Made by a program: the position numbers and the translations under genes
Assembly: GCA_038043285.1 (NCBI GenBank)
Contig: JBBTCJ010000036.1
Location: 30,028-94,027, forward strand
Direction of reading: 5' to 3'
Length of the DNA: 64,000 nucleotides
Source: JBBTCJ01 sp038043285
GTDB lineage: Bacteria > Planctomycetota > Phycisphaerae > UBA1845
The notes under the pieces: generated by a model
The model's input: the letters and a program-made list of their open reading frames with translations, nothing else
Told to the model about the DNA's origin: nothing
Databases searched by the model: none
Part shown: one piece after another, positions 55,208 to 63,675 of the stretch
Layout of the letters: the number at the start of each line of letters is the position of its first letter
Numbering within the stretch: position 1 is the first letter of the stretch

Positions 55208-55345
55208 CTATTGCGCCAGCAGAAACGGCGTCGCGATGTTCAGCAGATACACCTCGACGCAACCCGGAAGAAACGCCAAAACCCCGCCCACCGCCGCCAA
55301 TGCGGACCACCGATAGAACTTTCGCGCCACGCCGAATCTCCTCAT
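55208..55345 (-). CDS. Tiny lipobox peptide (45 aa), paralogue of the 55019 gene
   Basis: 45 aa: MRRFGVARKFYRWSALAAVG, then GVLAFLPGCVEVYLLNIATP and FLLAQ. It has the same plan as its neighbour: basic N-terminus, hydrophobic core, Cys at residue 29 after LPG, then a short hydrophobic tail. The frame extends upstream to 55396, into the family B repeat, but MRRF matches the neighbour's start. No good ribosome-binding site is seen. Confidence 0.55.
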   Translation of the reverse strand: MRRFGVARKFYRWSALAAVGGVLAFLPGCVEVYLLNIATPFLLAQ

Positions 55346-55377
55346 CTTGGATGCGGGCTGGAGCATTCTCGCGTCCA

Positions 55378-55443
55378 GTGCAGCGTCGCCCCTCATGGGC
55401 GGCGCTTCCAGAGCAGCGCCGCGGATAAACCGCGACGCTACAC
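55378..55443. repeat. Family B palindromic element
   Basis: A 66-bp element with ends GTGCAGCGTCGC and GCGACGCTACAC (one mismatch inverted repeats) and inner arms GGCGGCGC / GCGCCGCG. It lies between the lipobox gene and the barrel gene. Confidence 0.85.
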
Positions 55444-55459
55444 AAAAACGGATTCTGCC

Positions 55460-56506
55460 CTAGAAACTTACCACCGTGCTCACCGTCACGCGCTGCTCCT
55501 GCAACTGTTCGTCCGCCGATTCCAACGGAAACTCGTACGTCAGACCGACGTTTACGTTCTCCAGCGCCTGCCAGCGGAACCCTACGCCGGCCGAAAAGAA
55601 ATCGCGCCCGCGAACGTCCGACGAGCCGAGGCTCCCGACGTCCAGGTAGTCGACGCTCAGCGGCAGACGGTCCGCATTGCTTAGCCAGTGAATGCCGTGC
55701 ACCTCGATCAGCGGACGGAACGTCTCCGTCAGCTTGTAGTCCAGATGCAGGTTCCACACCAGGCTGTAGTTCGCGTCGTGATGATCGGTCGGAAGCCGAC
55801 CGCTGACGGCGCCCAGGAAGTGCCACTGCTCCCACCCCTTGGCCAACGACACGAATGGACTCAGCTCCTGGCTGTCACCGCCCTGCAACGCGTCGCTCGA
55901 ACCGTTGTTCCATTCCCAGCGCATCCCGCCGCTGACCAGGAACTGATCCTCCGGGCGGCTGTACAGCGCGTACTTCAGGCCCACGGCGAGGTCGTTCCAT
56001 CCGTCGCCCGCGGGCGTGATGTGACTGTCCACCCACGAATAGCCGTCCTTGGTGGCGATCAACGCCAGACGCTCCGTCAGGGCCACGCGAATCTGCGCCG
56101 CCGCGACGTGAACCTGCCCCCCGCGCAACTGCGATCCGCCGGGGATTTGGTGATAGGCGTACAGCAACCGCAGATCGGTCGTAATGAACGGATCCTCAAA
56201 GTATACGAACATCCCGACCGGCATGACGAAATCGTCATACCCGGCCATCCCGGTCAGGAATCCCTTCCACGTCTTCGCCTCGGCGTCCTGCACCCACTGC
56301 GGGTGGTCTGACGACGACTTCGGCTCGACCTTCTGCACCGACGTACCGCCCTGCTTTCCTTCGATCGCCGACCCATCCCACGCCACGTACTTCGGCGCCA
56401 GCGACATGCCCGACGATGCCCGCGTCTCCCCGACCGCGGGGACCGCCGTTACCAGAAGCGCGGTGATAGTCCCCGCGCCCAATCTCATTGTATTCCGCGC
56501 ATTCAT
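55460..56506 (-). CDS. Putative outer-membrane beta-barrel protein
   Basis: 348 aa. A signal peptide (MRLGAGTITALLVTAVPAVG) is followed by a chain of alternating polar/hydrophobic strands rich in aromatic residues (VAAAQIRVALTERLALIATK, YSLVWNLHLDYKLTETFRPL, FSAGVGFRWQALENVNVGLT) ending in a terminal Phe, as expected of a barrel recognised by BamA. No transport function is recognisable. The ATG at 56506 was chosen by the signal peptide; the longer frame upstream runs antisense-free but is Arg-rich and overlaps the next gene. Confidence 0.75.
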   Translation of the reverse strand: MNARNTMRLGAGTITALLVTAVPAVGETRASSGMSLAPKYVAWDGSAIEGKQGGTSVQKVEPKSSSDHPQWVQDAEAKTWKGFLTGMAGYDDFVMPVGMFVYFEDPFITTDLRLLYAYHQIPGGSQLRGGQVHVAAAQIRVALTERLALIATKDGYSWVDSHITPAGDGWNDLAVGLKYALYSRPEDQFLVSGGMRWEWNNGSSDALQGGDSQELSPFVSLAKGWEQWHFLGAVSGRLPTDHHDANYSLVWNLHLDYKLTETFRPLIEVHGIHWLSNADRLPLSVDYLDVGSLGSSDVRGRDFFSAGVGFRWQALENVNVGLTYEFPLESADEQLQEQRVTVSTVVSF

Positions 56507-56658
56507 GGTGAATCCCTCGATCCCAATAGGCACAGGCGAGATTGCCGGACGGACAGCGGCCCCCGAACAAGGCCGCGCCGACGCAGCGAACCGTTGATCG
56601 ACCAGTAGACCCGTGCCGCTTGAGTCGATTTCGGGAAGATACCCTTCACTTGACGCGG

Positions 56659-57879
56659 CTAACTCGGCCCCATGCCGATCGAAGCCAGGGCATGGGCGAC
56701 AGCCGCGGCGTGGAACCGTTCCATATCCTCCGGCGCCAGTCCGGCCTTGCCTCGAAGCTCCTCGACGTGTTGAGCGATCAACCCATTGTACTCCCGACGG
56801 AAAAGCAGGTCGGCGAGCTGCGGCTGGACGTTTTGAAAATCCGGTTCGAACCCGGGTTGCAGCTCGTCGCACCGAACGAGGAAGAAACTGTCCTGCGTTT
56901 CGACCACCTCGCTGATCTCCCCGCCGTTCAGTCGTTCCAGAGCCTGTAGGGCAGGAACAAAACGCTCGCGCACGCCGTCGCGGGTGACCCAACCCCATCT
57001 TCCGCCGTCCTGGGCATGGGAATCGTTCGAACATCGCCTCGCCAGGTCGGCAAATGCAGCCCCGCTCCTCAGTTCGGCCAACGCCGCCTGCGCCTTGACC
57101 CGGGCTTGTGCACGGGCTTCCTCCAACTGTTCGCGGGTCGGATCGGTGACCTCGGCGGAAAGGAGTGCACTGACGCGAACGTCGATGAGCGACATGCTCC
57201 GTCGCGGGGTCGTCCGCCACTGCTCACGGCCTTCGATGAACGCAGCCCTAAGCTGGTCGCGCGTCGGCTCAGCCACTTTGGGCCTGATTTGCCCGTCCAA
57301 ATAGGCCGTGATGACGAATTGACGCCGAATCGCCTTCCGCACTTCATCCAGCGTTCGACCTTCCGTCTCCAGACGTCGTTCGTAACGCCGCTGGATTCCA
57401 CCGAAGTCCTCGGAAACAGTCTTGCGGATTTCGGTATCGACGAGTTGGTCGATTCGCCTACCCATCGCCTCGTCCACCCGCGCCGCGGCGCGCTGGTATA
57501 AGAGGCTTTCAGCCACCTTGTCGGTAACCACTTGGGCGGATCGTTCCGCAACCTGTCGCCGAAAGTCGTCCGTCGCGAGAGACGCCTTGGCTTCCAATTC
57601 CTTACCACGCCCCTTCCAGACATCCTCGACGGTCAGCGTCTCGCCCAGGACCACCAGTCGTTCGGGCGAAGCTGAGCTGTTCGCCGCGGAACTTGCCGGA
57701 GCGCCGACTCCAGCGGCTGTCGCAGGCGACGAGCCGCCAATCCGCGACGCGTCGCCGATCGGTCCAAAGGGTGTCGGCGCTCCCCATCGGACCGGCGCGT
57801 CGCAGCCCAGCCAACTTGCACACGCGAAGGCAACGATAACGCCTCCTCGCACCCCACGTCGCCGACTTCCGCCACTCAT
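56659..57879 (-). CDS. SurA/PrsA-like peptidylprolyl isomerase lipoprotein
   Basis: 406 aa. The lipobox SWLGC (Cys at about residue 26) suggests a lipoprotein. A helical SurA-N-like region (about 110-260) precedes a parvulin domain: RSGAAFADLARRCSNDSHAQ, DGGRWGWVTRDGV, and VVETQDSFFLVRCDELQPG. Such proteins assist folding of outer-membrane proteins; a barrel protein gene follows downstream on the same strand. Parvulin catalytic residues were not checked individually. Confidence 0.85.
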   Translation of the reverse strand: MSGGSRRRGVRGGVIVAFACASWLGCDAPVRWGAPTPFGPIGDASRIGGSSPATAAGVGAPASSAANSSASPERLVVLGETLTVEDVWKGRGKELEAKASLATDDFRRQVAERSAQVVTDKVAESLLYQRAAARVDEAMGRRIDQLVDTEIRKTVSEDFGGIQRRYERRLETEGRTLDEVRKAIRRQFVITAYLDGQIRPKVAEPTRDQLRAAFIEGREQWRTTPRRSMSLIDVRVSALLSAEVTDPTREQLEEARAQARVKAQAALAELRSGAAFADLARRCSNDSHAQDGGRWGWVTRDGVRERFVPALQALERLNGGEISEVVETQDSFFLVRCDELQPGFEPDFQNVQPQLADLLFRREYNGLIAQHVEELRGKAGLAPEDMERFHAAAVAHALASIGMGPS

Positions 57880-57896
57880 TCGTCGCTCCTGCTCAT

Positions 57897-58018
57897 GGTT
57901 AGAGCGGTTCTCTTTTTCGTGTGGCGTCGCGGTTTATCCGCGGCGCCCTCTCCCCGCGTCAAAGGCCACGCCGCCCATGAAGGGCGACGCTACGCAAAAA
58001 ACCGAAAACGCTCTAACC
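57897..58018. repeat. Family B MITE-like element with 10-bp terminal inverted repeats
   Basis: Ends GGTTAGAGCG and CGCTCTAACC are perfect inverted repeats. Inside are TGGCGTCGCGG / GGGCGACGCTACG and GCGGCGCC / GGCCACGCCGCC arms, as in the other family B copies, plus A/T-rich stretches near each end. The total is 122 bp with no ORF. It lies between mfd and the isomerase gene. Confidence 0.88.
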
Positions 58019-58052
58019 CTGGGCCATCGGCGTGGACCAGCTGCGCTGCGGT

Positions 58053-61000
58053 TCACGTCCGCAACCCAACTTCCCGCCCCTCGACGGCCCGGGCCAGCAT
58101 CCGTCTGAGGATCGGCACCAGCGACGCCGGCTCCAGATACGCCGGCGGCAGTCGCAGGTGCACCGTTCGCCCGTCGGGGATGCGCACACTTCCCGGCGCG
58201 TCGGCAAACAGCGGTTCGGCCTGCGGCAGGTTGCTCACCACGAACACCACGTCGGGCGGTTGAAGACTGATCGACACGATCCCGAACTGCCGCCCAAGGA
58301 CGCGAATCTCCGCGAGTTCGATCAGTCGCAACACTTCCGCCGGGATCGGCCCGAACGCATCCACGAGGTCGCGTTCGAGCTGCGCCAAATCCTCGGTCGC
58401 CCGACAGGACACGATCCGGCGGTATATCTCGATGCGCGTCCGGTCCGACGCGGCGTAGTGTGCCGGGACGTGGGCGGCGACGTCAAGGTCCACGTGGACG
58501 GCCGGCGGCGTCGGATCGGGGTCGTTCTTCAGTCGCCGGACCGCCTGCTCGACGAGTCGGCAGTACATCTCATAGCCCACCGCGGCGATGTGCCCGCTCT
58601 GTTCTTTGCCCAGAAGGTTGCCCGCCCCGCGGATTTCCAGATCCCGCATGGCAATCCGGAATCCCGCCCCCAGTTCGCTGAACTCCTCGATGGTCTTGAG
58701 CCGCTTGGCGGCCTTGCCCGTCGGAGGACGATCCGGCGAAAGCAGCAGGTAGCAGTACGCGCGATGACTGGATCGCCCGACGCGCCCGCGAAGCTGATGC
58801 AGGTCCGCCAGTCCGAAGCGCTCGGCCCGGTTGATGAAAATGGTGTTGGCGGCAGGAATGTCGATGCCGCTCTCAATGATCGTGGTGGCGACGAGCACGT
58901 CGGCTTCGCGCCGCGTGAAGCGGTGCATCACCTGCTCCAATTCGTCGTCGCTCATCTGCCCGTGGCCGTAGACCACGCGGGCTTCGGGCACGATCTCACG
59001 AATCGAGGCGGCCATGGCGGCGATTGATTGCACGAAGTTGTGCACGAAATAGACCTGCCCGTCGCGGTTCATCTCGCGCAGGATCGCGTCGCGGATCAGG
59101 CTTCGCTCGAACGGTCGAACCTGCGTGGCGATCGACCGGCGGTCCACGGGCGGGGTCTGCAGGGCGGAGATGTCGCGGATACCCATCAACGACATGTGCA
59201 GCGTCCGCGGGATCGGCGTCGCCGTCAGCGTCAGCACGTCCACCGTCTCCCGAATCGAACGAAGTTTCTCTTTGTGCTCCACGCCGAAGCGCTGTTCCTC
59301 GTCGATGATGACCAGTCCGAGGTCGGCGAAGCGCACGTCCTTGCTGAGCAGTCGGTGCGTCCCGATGACCACGTCAGCCTGTCCCCGGCGAACCTGTTCC
59401 ACAATGCTCTTCTGCTCGGATCCGCTGCGAAAGCGGGAGAGGCACGCAACCTTGAACGGATAGTCGGCCATCCGCTCCTGGAACGTTTCAAAGTGCTGTT
59501 CCGCCAGCACCGTCGTGGGGACCAGCACCGCGACCTGACGCCCGTATTCGACGACCTTGAAGGCCGCCCGCATGGCCAGCTCGGTCTTGCCGTACCCCAC
59601 GTCGCCGCAGATCAGGCGGTCCATCGGTCGGGGGCGGCGGAGATCCTCGCGCACCTCGCCCGCCACGCGAAGTTGGTCCTCCGTCTCTTCATACAGGAAC
59701 GACGCCTCGAACTCTCGCTGCCACTCGGTGTCCGCTGGGTACGCTGTCCCCTCGACCTCCGCGCGCACCGCCTGCAACCGGAGCAGCGCGGCCGCCAGAT
59801 CGGAGACCGCCTCCGACACCTTCTCCTTGGTGTTTGACCACCGCCGCCCGCCAAGCGTCGACAGCGTCGGTTTTCGTCCCCCCGCCCCGATGTATTTCTG
59901 CACCAGGTCGATCTGCGAAGTCGGAACCTGCACGGCGGCCCCGTCCGCGAACTCGACCTTGAGGAACTCCTCGAACTGGTTGGAGTCGCCCTTCCTCAGG
60001 CGCTGCAGACCGCCGTACACGCCGATTCCGTGCCCTGCGTGGACCACGTGGTCGCCGACTTGCAGCTCGGTCCACGACTCGATCGGTCGGGCCGCCTCCA
60101 CCCGCCGCAGTCGACGACGCGGACGCTGGCGATGGAAGATCTCGTGATGGGCGATCACCGCCGTCTTCGTGGCCGACCAAACGAACCCACGGTGGATCAT
60201 CCCAAGCTCGGTGCGGATCGACTCCGGCCGACCCGCCGGACGCTCGCCGAGAATCTCCTCCAAACGGCTCCGCTCGCCTTCGTTGTCGCAGACCACGACC
60301 ACTTCGTGGTCCGACGCCAGACGCGACAACTCCTCGACCGCGTCGGTGGCGGAGCCTTCAAACCGCGACAACGAAGCCGTGTCGAACTCGAACACGTCGT
60401 CACCCTGGGCCGCGGTTCCTGCGAAGGGCCACAGTTGCACCTGCGGGCGCTCGGCCAGCAACGACAGAATCTTCGAGGTCTCGAAAAGCTCCGCCGGTTC
60501 TCCGAGGCGGGCGTAAATCGTGCGGCCCAGTTCCTGGATCTCGGCCGGGTGGTCCAATACCACGATCGAGTCAGACGGGAGATAGCCAAGGAGTGTCTCC
60601 CGCGAATCCCCCGCCGCGCGCGCCGTCGAAGGCAAGACCGCGAATTCAACGAAGTCCAGCGCTTCCGTGGAGCGTTGGGTTCCGATGTCGATGCGGCGAA
60701 TGGACTCGATCCGTTCGCCGTCAAACTGAATGCGAAACGGCGACCCGTGCCCGGGAACGAAAAGATCGACGAGGTCGCCGCGCCGAGCCACGTCACCCGG
60801 AGACTCCACGACGTCGAGCCGTTCAAACCCGCGCTCGATGGCCCATTCCAGGATCGAGTCCGGCGTCCGGCCGGCGGCCCCGTCGTGCGCTCCCGCCGTG
60901 CTCAATTGCAACGTGTTCCGATCCAGCGCCGCGGAGTCCGGCACCGGCTGCATCAGCGACTGGATGGGGGCGACAAGCACCGTTCCAGGGTGCCGACGGC

Positions 61001-61355
61001 CGCGGAGCGCGTCACGTCCGTCCGCGCGGCAACCTGCGCGCCGCAGCAGACCACAGACCCTCAGTCGCTCAGCTTGTATCTCTCCGCTTCCGGCGCCCTC
61101 GCCGGGAATCGCCTCCCACGCCGGAAAGACCTCGCAGGGGCGACCCAGAAAGAGTTCGAGGTCGTCGCGGGCCTGGTCGGCCCCTTCAAGATGTGCCGTA
61201 ACGTACAGGACGTCTCGGTCGGCGGCGACGCTCGCCGCCGCTAGGCGCGCGGACGCCCCCCACAGCCCGCAGACGTGAACCACCCCCCTGCCCTGGGCGG
61301 CACGCTGTCGTAGGGCCGCTAATCGCGGATCAGCGGCGATCGAACGAACCACCAT
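58053..61355 (-). CDS. mfd: Transcription-repair coupling factor Mfd
   Basis: About 1100 aa. A UvrB-like N-terminal module is followed by the RNA-polymerase-interacting (CarD-like) domain (VGDHVVHAGHGIGVYGGLQR), then the RecG-like translocase: GDVGYGKTELAMRA near residue 585, DEEQRFGV (Walker B), TATPIPRTLHMSLMGIRDIS, and LRGRVGRSSHRAYCYLL. The C-terminal TRCF domain is present. The ATG at 61355 was chosen; the 23 codons before it lack homology. With uvrB this is the second nucleotide-excision-repair gene in the window, but the two are far apart. Confidence 0.97.
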   Translation of the reverse strand: MVVRSIAADPRLAALRQRAAQGRGVVHVCGLWGASARLAAASVAADRDVLYVTAHLEGADQARDDLELFLGRPCEVFPAWEAIPGEGAGSGEIQAERLRVCGLLRRAGCRADGRDALRGRRHPGTVLVAPIQSLMQPVPDSAALDRNTLQLSTAGAHDGAAGRTPDSILEWAIERGFERLDVVESPGDVARRGDLVDLFVPGHGSPFRIQFDGERIESIRRIDIGTQRSTEALDFVEFAVLPSTARAAGDSRETLLGYLPSDSIVVLDHPAEIQELGRTIYARLGEPAELFETSKILSLLAERPQVQLWPFAGTAAQGDDVFEFDTASLSRFEGSATDAVEELSRLASDHEVVVVCDNEGERSRLEEILGERPAGRPESIRTELGMIHRGFVWSATKTAVIAHHEIFHRQRPRRRLRRVEAARPIESWTELQVGDHVVHAGHGIGVYGGLQRLRKGDSNQFEEFLKVEFADGAAVQVPTSQIDLVQKYIGAGGRKPTLSTLGGRRWSNTKEKVSEAVSDLAAALLRLQAVRAEVEGTAYPADTEWQREFEASFLYEETEDQLRVAGEVREDLRRPRPMDRLICGDVGYGKTELAMRAAFKVVEYGRQVAVLVPTTVLAEQHFETFQERMADYPFKVACLSRFRSGSEQKSIVEQVRRGQADVVIGTHRLLSKDVRFADLGLVIIDEEQRFGVEHKEKLRSIRETVDVLTLTATPIPRTLHMSLMGIRDISALQTPPVDRRSIATQVRPFERSLIRDAILREMNRDGQVYFVHNFVQSIAAMAASIREIVPEARVVYGHGQMSDDELEQVMHRFTRREADVLVATTIIESGIDIPAANTIFINRAERFGLADLHQLRGRVGRSSHRAYCYLLLSPDRPPTGKAAKRLKTIEEFSELGAGFRIAMRDLEIRGAGNLLGKEQSGHIAAVGYEMYCRLVEQAVRRLKNDPDPTPPAVHVDLDVAAHVPAHYAASDRTRIEIYRRIVSCRATEDLAQLERDLVDAFGPIPAEVLRLIELAEIRVLGRQFGIVSISLQPPDVVFVVSNLPQAEPLFADAPGSVRIPDGRTVHLRLPPAYLEPASLVPILRRMLARAVEGREVGLRT

Positions 61356-61435
61356 GTTCGTAGGCCTATCGTAGCTCCGCACTTTCACTTCGCCAGAAGC
61401 CTCCCTGGCACGACAGCGCTGCATCTGGTTCAGAG

Positions 61436-61456
61436 CCGCGGGCTGCCAGCCCGCGG
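61436..61456. repeat. Family A palindrome
   Basis: CCGCGGGCT-gcc-AGCCCGCGG, a perfect 9-bp inverted repeat. Confidence 0.8.
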
Positions 61457-61494
61457 ACTTGTCACCGGGCTTGCCCTGATGCCACCTCCGACGT

Positions 61495-61550
61495 TAGTCA
61501 CAGCCGAGTCCAGCAGCCTGGAGATACGAGGCCAGGCTCGGCTGTGAGTA
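61495..61550. repeat. Nested inverted repeat (potential cruciform or long hairpin)
   Basis: Outer arms TCACAGCCGAG (61498-61508) and CTCGGCTGTGA (61537-61547) are perfect; the arms extend to 15 bp with one mismatch. Inside, AGCCTGG and CCAGGCT form a second 7-bp arm pair. Confidence 0.85.
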
Positions 61551-61689
61551 ACTCGGCGGCGCGGGCTGTGAAAAGACGCGCGGCCGGAATGAAAAGTAAG
61601 CTATCCCCAAGAATTCCGGGGGAAACGGAGTCTTGACGCTTCGCGTGAAGGGGAGCCGCCCGGTGCTCTGAAACGCCGGACACCGCATG

Positions 61690-61729
61690 GAGCGGTCCAG
61701 CGCGGACCGCTCGTGATCACGAGCGGTCC
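61690..61729. repeat. Three-arm palindrome
   Basis: GAGCGGTCC occurs at 61690-61698 and 61721-61729, and its complement GGACCGCTC at 61704-61712. The middle and last arms plus the central GTGATCAC make a perfect 26-bp palindrome (61704-61729); the first and middle arms make a 9-bp hairpin with a 5-nt loop. The two pairings exclude each other. Confidence 0.9.
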
Positions 61730-61961
61730 TGAACACACGCCCCGGCCCCGCCTAAACTGTCACGGACCCGGCCACGGCTTCGACCTCACCCTGACCTTGC
61801 CGTCCTTTCCGTCAGCATCTATCCTCGGCCGCCGATCCGTTGGCGCGGCGGACAAAGTCACCTTGTTTTCTGTTTACGCTTGTTCCGCCGGCTTGAAAGA
61901 TAAGGAGCGCGACGCGGGGCAGGCTGCCCCCATCGTGTCACTGTAGAAGGGCCTTGCCCCG

Positions 61962-63032
61962 GTGAATCTTAGCGAACTTCATGACAGGCTGGGCGAGATC
62001 GAGCGGCATACGGCGGCCGCACTTGGTGGCGTCGCGTCGGCGGACGTCTTGCGCGGGTTGGAGTCGCGGGTTCTGGGCAAGACCGGTTCCCTGGGATTGT
62101 TGCTCGCGTCGGTCAAGGAGTTCCCGCCGGATCAGCGCGGCGCCGTTGGAAAAGCGCTGAACGATAGCAAGGGTCGGATCAAAGCGGCCGTCGATGCGAG
62201 GATGGCCGAGCTGCAATCGATGTCCGCGGATGCGGAGGACGCGCAATCACGGGCGTACGACCCGACGCTCCCACCAGACGCGCGCGAGATGGGCAGCGTC
62301 CATCCCGTAACCGCCGTCCAGTGGGAGGTCGAGCGACTTTTTGAGCGGCTGGGCTTCACGGTGGAGGCCGGGCCGGAGATGGAGACGGAATACGCCAACT
62401 TCGAGGCCTTGAATATTCCCGCGACGCATCCGGCGCGAGACATGCAGGACACCTTCTGGTTGAAGAATGGAATGGTGCTCCGGACGCACACCTCTCCGGT
62501 GCAGTACCGATCGATGATCAAGTTCGGGGCGCCGCTGCGGGTGATCGCGCCGGGGCGGTGCTTTCGTTACGAAACGATCGACGCGTCGCACGAGAACACG
62601 TTTCACCAGATCGAAGGGTTGATGATCGACCGGGACATCTCGCTGGCCAACCTGATCGCGCTGGCGCGGATGCTGCTGGGCGAAGTGATGCAGCGGGAAG
62701 TGAAGATCCGCGTCAGGCCGGGATACTTCCCCTTCGTCGAGCCGGGCATTGAGATCGACATGAACTGCGAGATCTGCGGCGGGAAAGGCTGTCCGACGTG
62801 CAAGCATTCGGGTTGGGTGGAGGTGTTACCCGCGGGCATGGTGCATCCCAACGTGCTTCGTGCGGGCAACATCGACACGGAGAAGTACACGGGGTTCGCG
62901 TTTGGACTGGGCCTGACGCGACTGGCGATGATGAAATTCGGGATTCGCGACATTCGAGGGCTGAACAGCGGGGATTTGCGTCCTATCGTGCCGGCGGCGC
63001 GGCTGGCGGGAACCGTGGTGTGGGAGAAATGA
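61962..63032 (+). CDS. pheS: Phenylalanine-tRNA ligase alpha subunit
   Basis: 356 aa, class II aminoacyl-tRNA synthetase. N-terminal coiled-coil, then MGSVHPVTAV, the motif-2 region GRCFRYETIDASHENTFHQI, and motif 3 FAFGLGLTRLAMMKFGIRDI. CEICGGKGCPTCKHSGW is a four-cysteine knuckle seen in a subset of PheS proteins. The GTG at 61962 is used, with AGAAGG about 10 nt upstream. No pheT follows; a transposase does. Confidence 0.96.
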   Translation: MNLSELHDRLGEIERHTAAALGGVASADVLRGLESRVLGKTGSLGLLLASVKEFPPDQRGAVGKALNDSKGRIKAAVDARMAELQSMSADAEDAQSRAYDPTLPPDAREMGSVHPVTAVQWEVERLFERLGFTVEAGPEMETEYANFEALNIPATHPARDMQDTFWLKNGMVLRTHTSPVQYRSMIKFGAPLRVIAPGRCFRYETIDASHENTFHQIEGLMIDRDISLANLIALARMLLGEVMQREVKIRVRPGYFPFVEPGIEIDMNCEICGGKGCPTCKHSGWVEVLPAGMVHPNVLRAGNIDTEKYTGFAFGLGLTRLAMMKFGIRDIRGLNSGDLRPIVPAARLAGTVVWEK

Positions 63033-63040
63033 CGTTTCTT

Positions 63041-63069
63041 GTGTAGCGTCGCGGTTTATCCGCGGCGCG
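63041..63069. repeat. Family B half-element upstream of the transposase
   Basis: GTGTAGCGTCGCGGTTTATC followed by CGCGGCGCG matches the left half of the family B elements at 55378 (reverse) and 57897. It ends 17 nt before the transposase ATG. Confidence 0.8.
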
Positions 63070-63086
63070 ATGTTCCACAAACACCG

Positions 63087-63629
63087 ATGGACGGCGAAGC
63101 GAACAACACGGGTCAGGAAAAGAATCGGCCGCCCAGTCCGTTGAAGACCTGGGGTCAAAACAAGTCTGTTCGCCTGCAAGATTTTGATTATCATGAGCAC
63201 GCGCCATACCATGTTATTGTACGCTGTCGCCCAGGGGCCGCGCCGTTTGGTCGCACGGTAATGGCCACTATGGCGGCCGAAGCACTGACAACACTTTTAG
63301 GCGAACTGAACGCGCATCTTGGCGCATTTTGTTTGATGCCTGATCATCTGCATGTGTTGTTGTCACCGGACCAAAGCGGGAGGTCGGTTGGTGAGATTAT
63401 AGGACGATACAAGGGGATCACGACGAAACGAAGTTGGTTCCTTGGATGGGAAGGGCGACTGTGGCAAGCGCCGTTTTACGACCATATCGTTCGACGGTCT
63501 GAGAGCATCGTTGACGTCGCTCGCTATATATACGAAAACCCTGACCGGAGAGGCTTGTCTTCGGAGTACCCATATAGGTGGGTTGATGCACAGGTGTGCG
63601 CGCGATCGCAGGGGCACAGGGGCGGTTGA
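63087..63629 (+). CDS. REP-associated tyrosine transposase (RAYT, Y1_Tnp type)
   Basis: 180 aa. The HUH metal motif is CLMPDHLHVLLSP; the family-typical FLGWEGRLWQAPFYDHIVRR and VARYIYENPDRRGL follow, with YIYENP containing the candidate tyrosine. RAYT proteins are single-strand transposases linked to REP palindromes. The ATG at 63087 was chosen; the frame is open 16 codons further into the family B half repeat. The codon use (many A/T-ending codons) is less GC-rich than in its neighbours. Confidence 0.85.
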   Translation: MDGEANNTGQEKNRPPSPLKTWGQNKSVRLQDFDYHEHAPYHVIVRCRPGAAPFGRTVMATMAAEALTTLLGELNAHLGAFCLMPDHLHVLLSPDQSGRSVGEIIGRYKGITTKRSWFLGWEGRLWQAPFYDHIVRRSESIVDVARYIYENPDRRGLSSEYPYRWVDAQVCARSQGHRGG

Positions 63630-63675
63630 GTTGACTCCGACTGCGAGGTCGTCAACTCTCTTCAGGAGGGCAATA

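Larger units (their letters stand above)
61356..61961. other. Divergent mfd/pheS intergenic region with inverted repeats
   Basis: About 600 nt without a credible gene. It holds a family A palindrome (61436-61456), a nested inverted repeat (61495-61550) and a three-arm palindrome (61690-61729). The promoters of both neighbours should be here, but none was clear. Confidence 0.7.
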
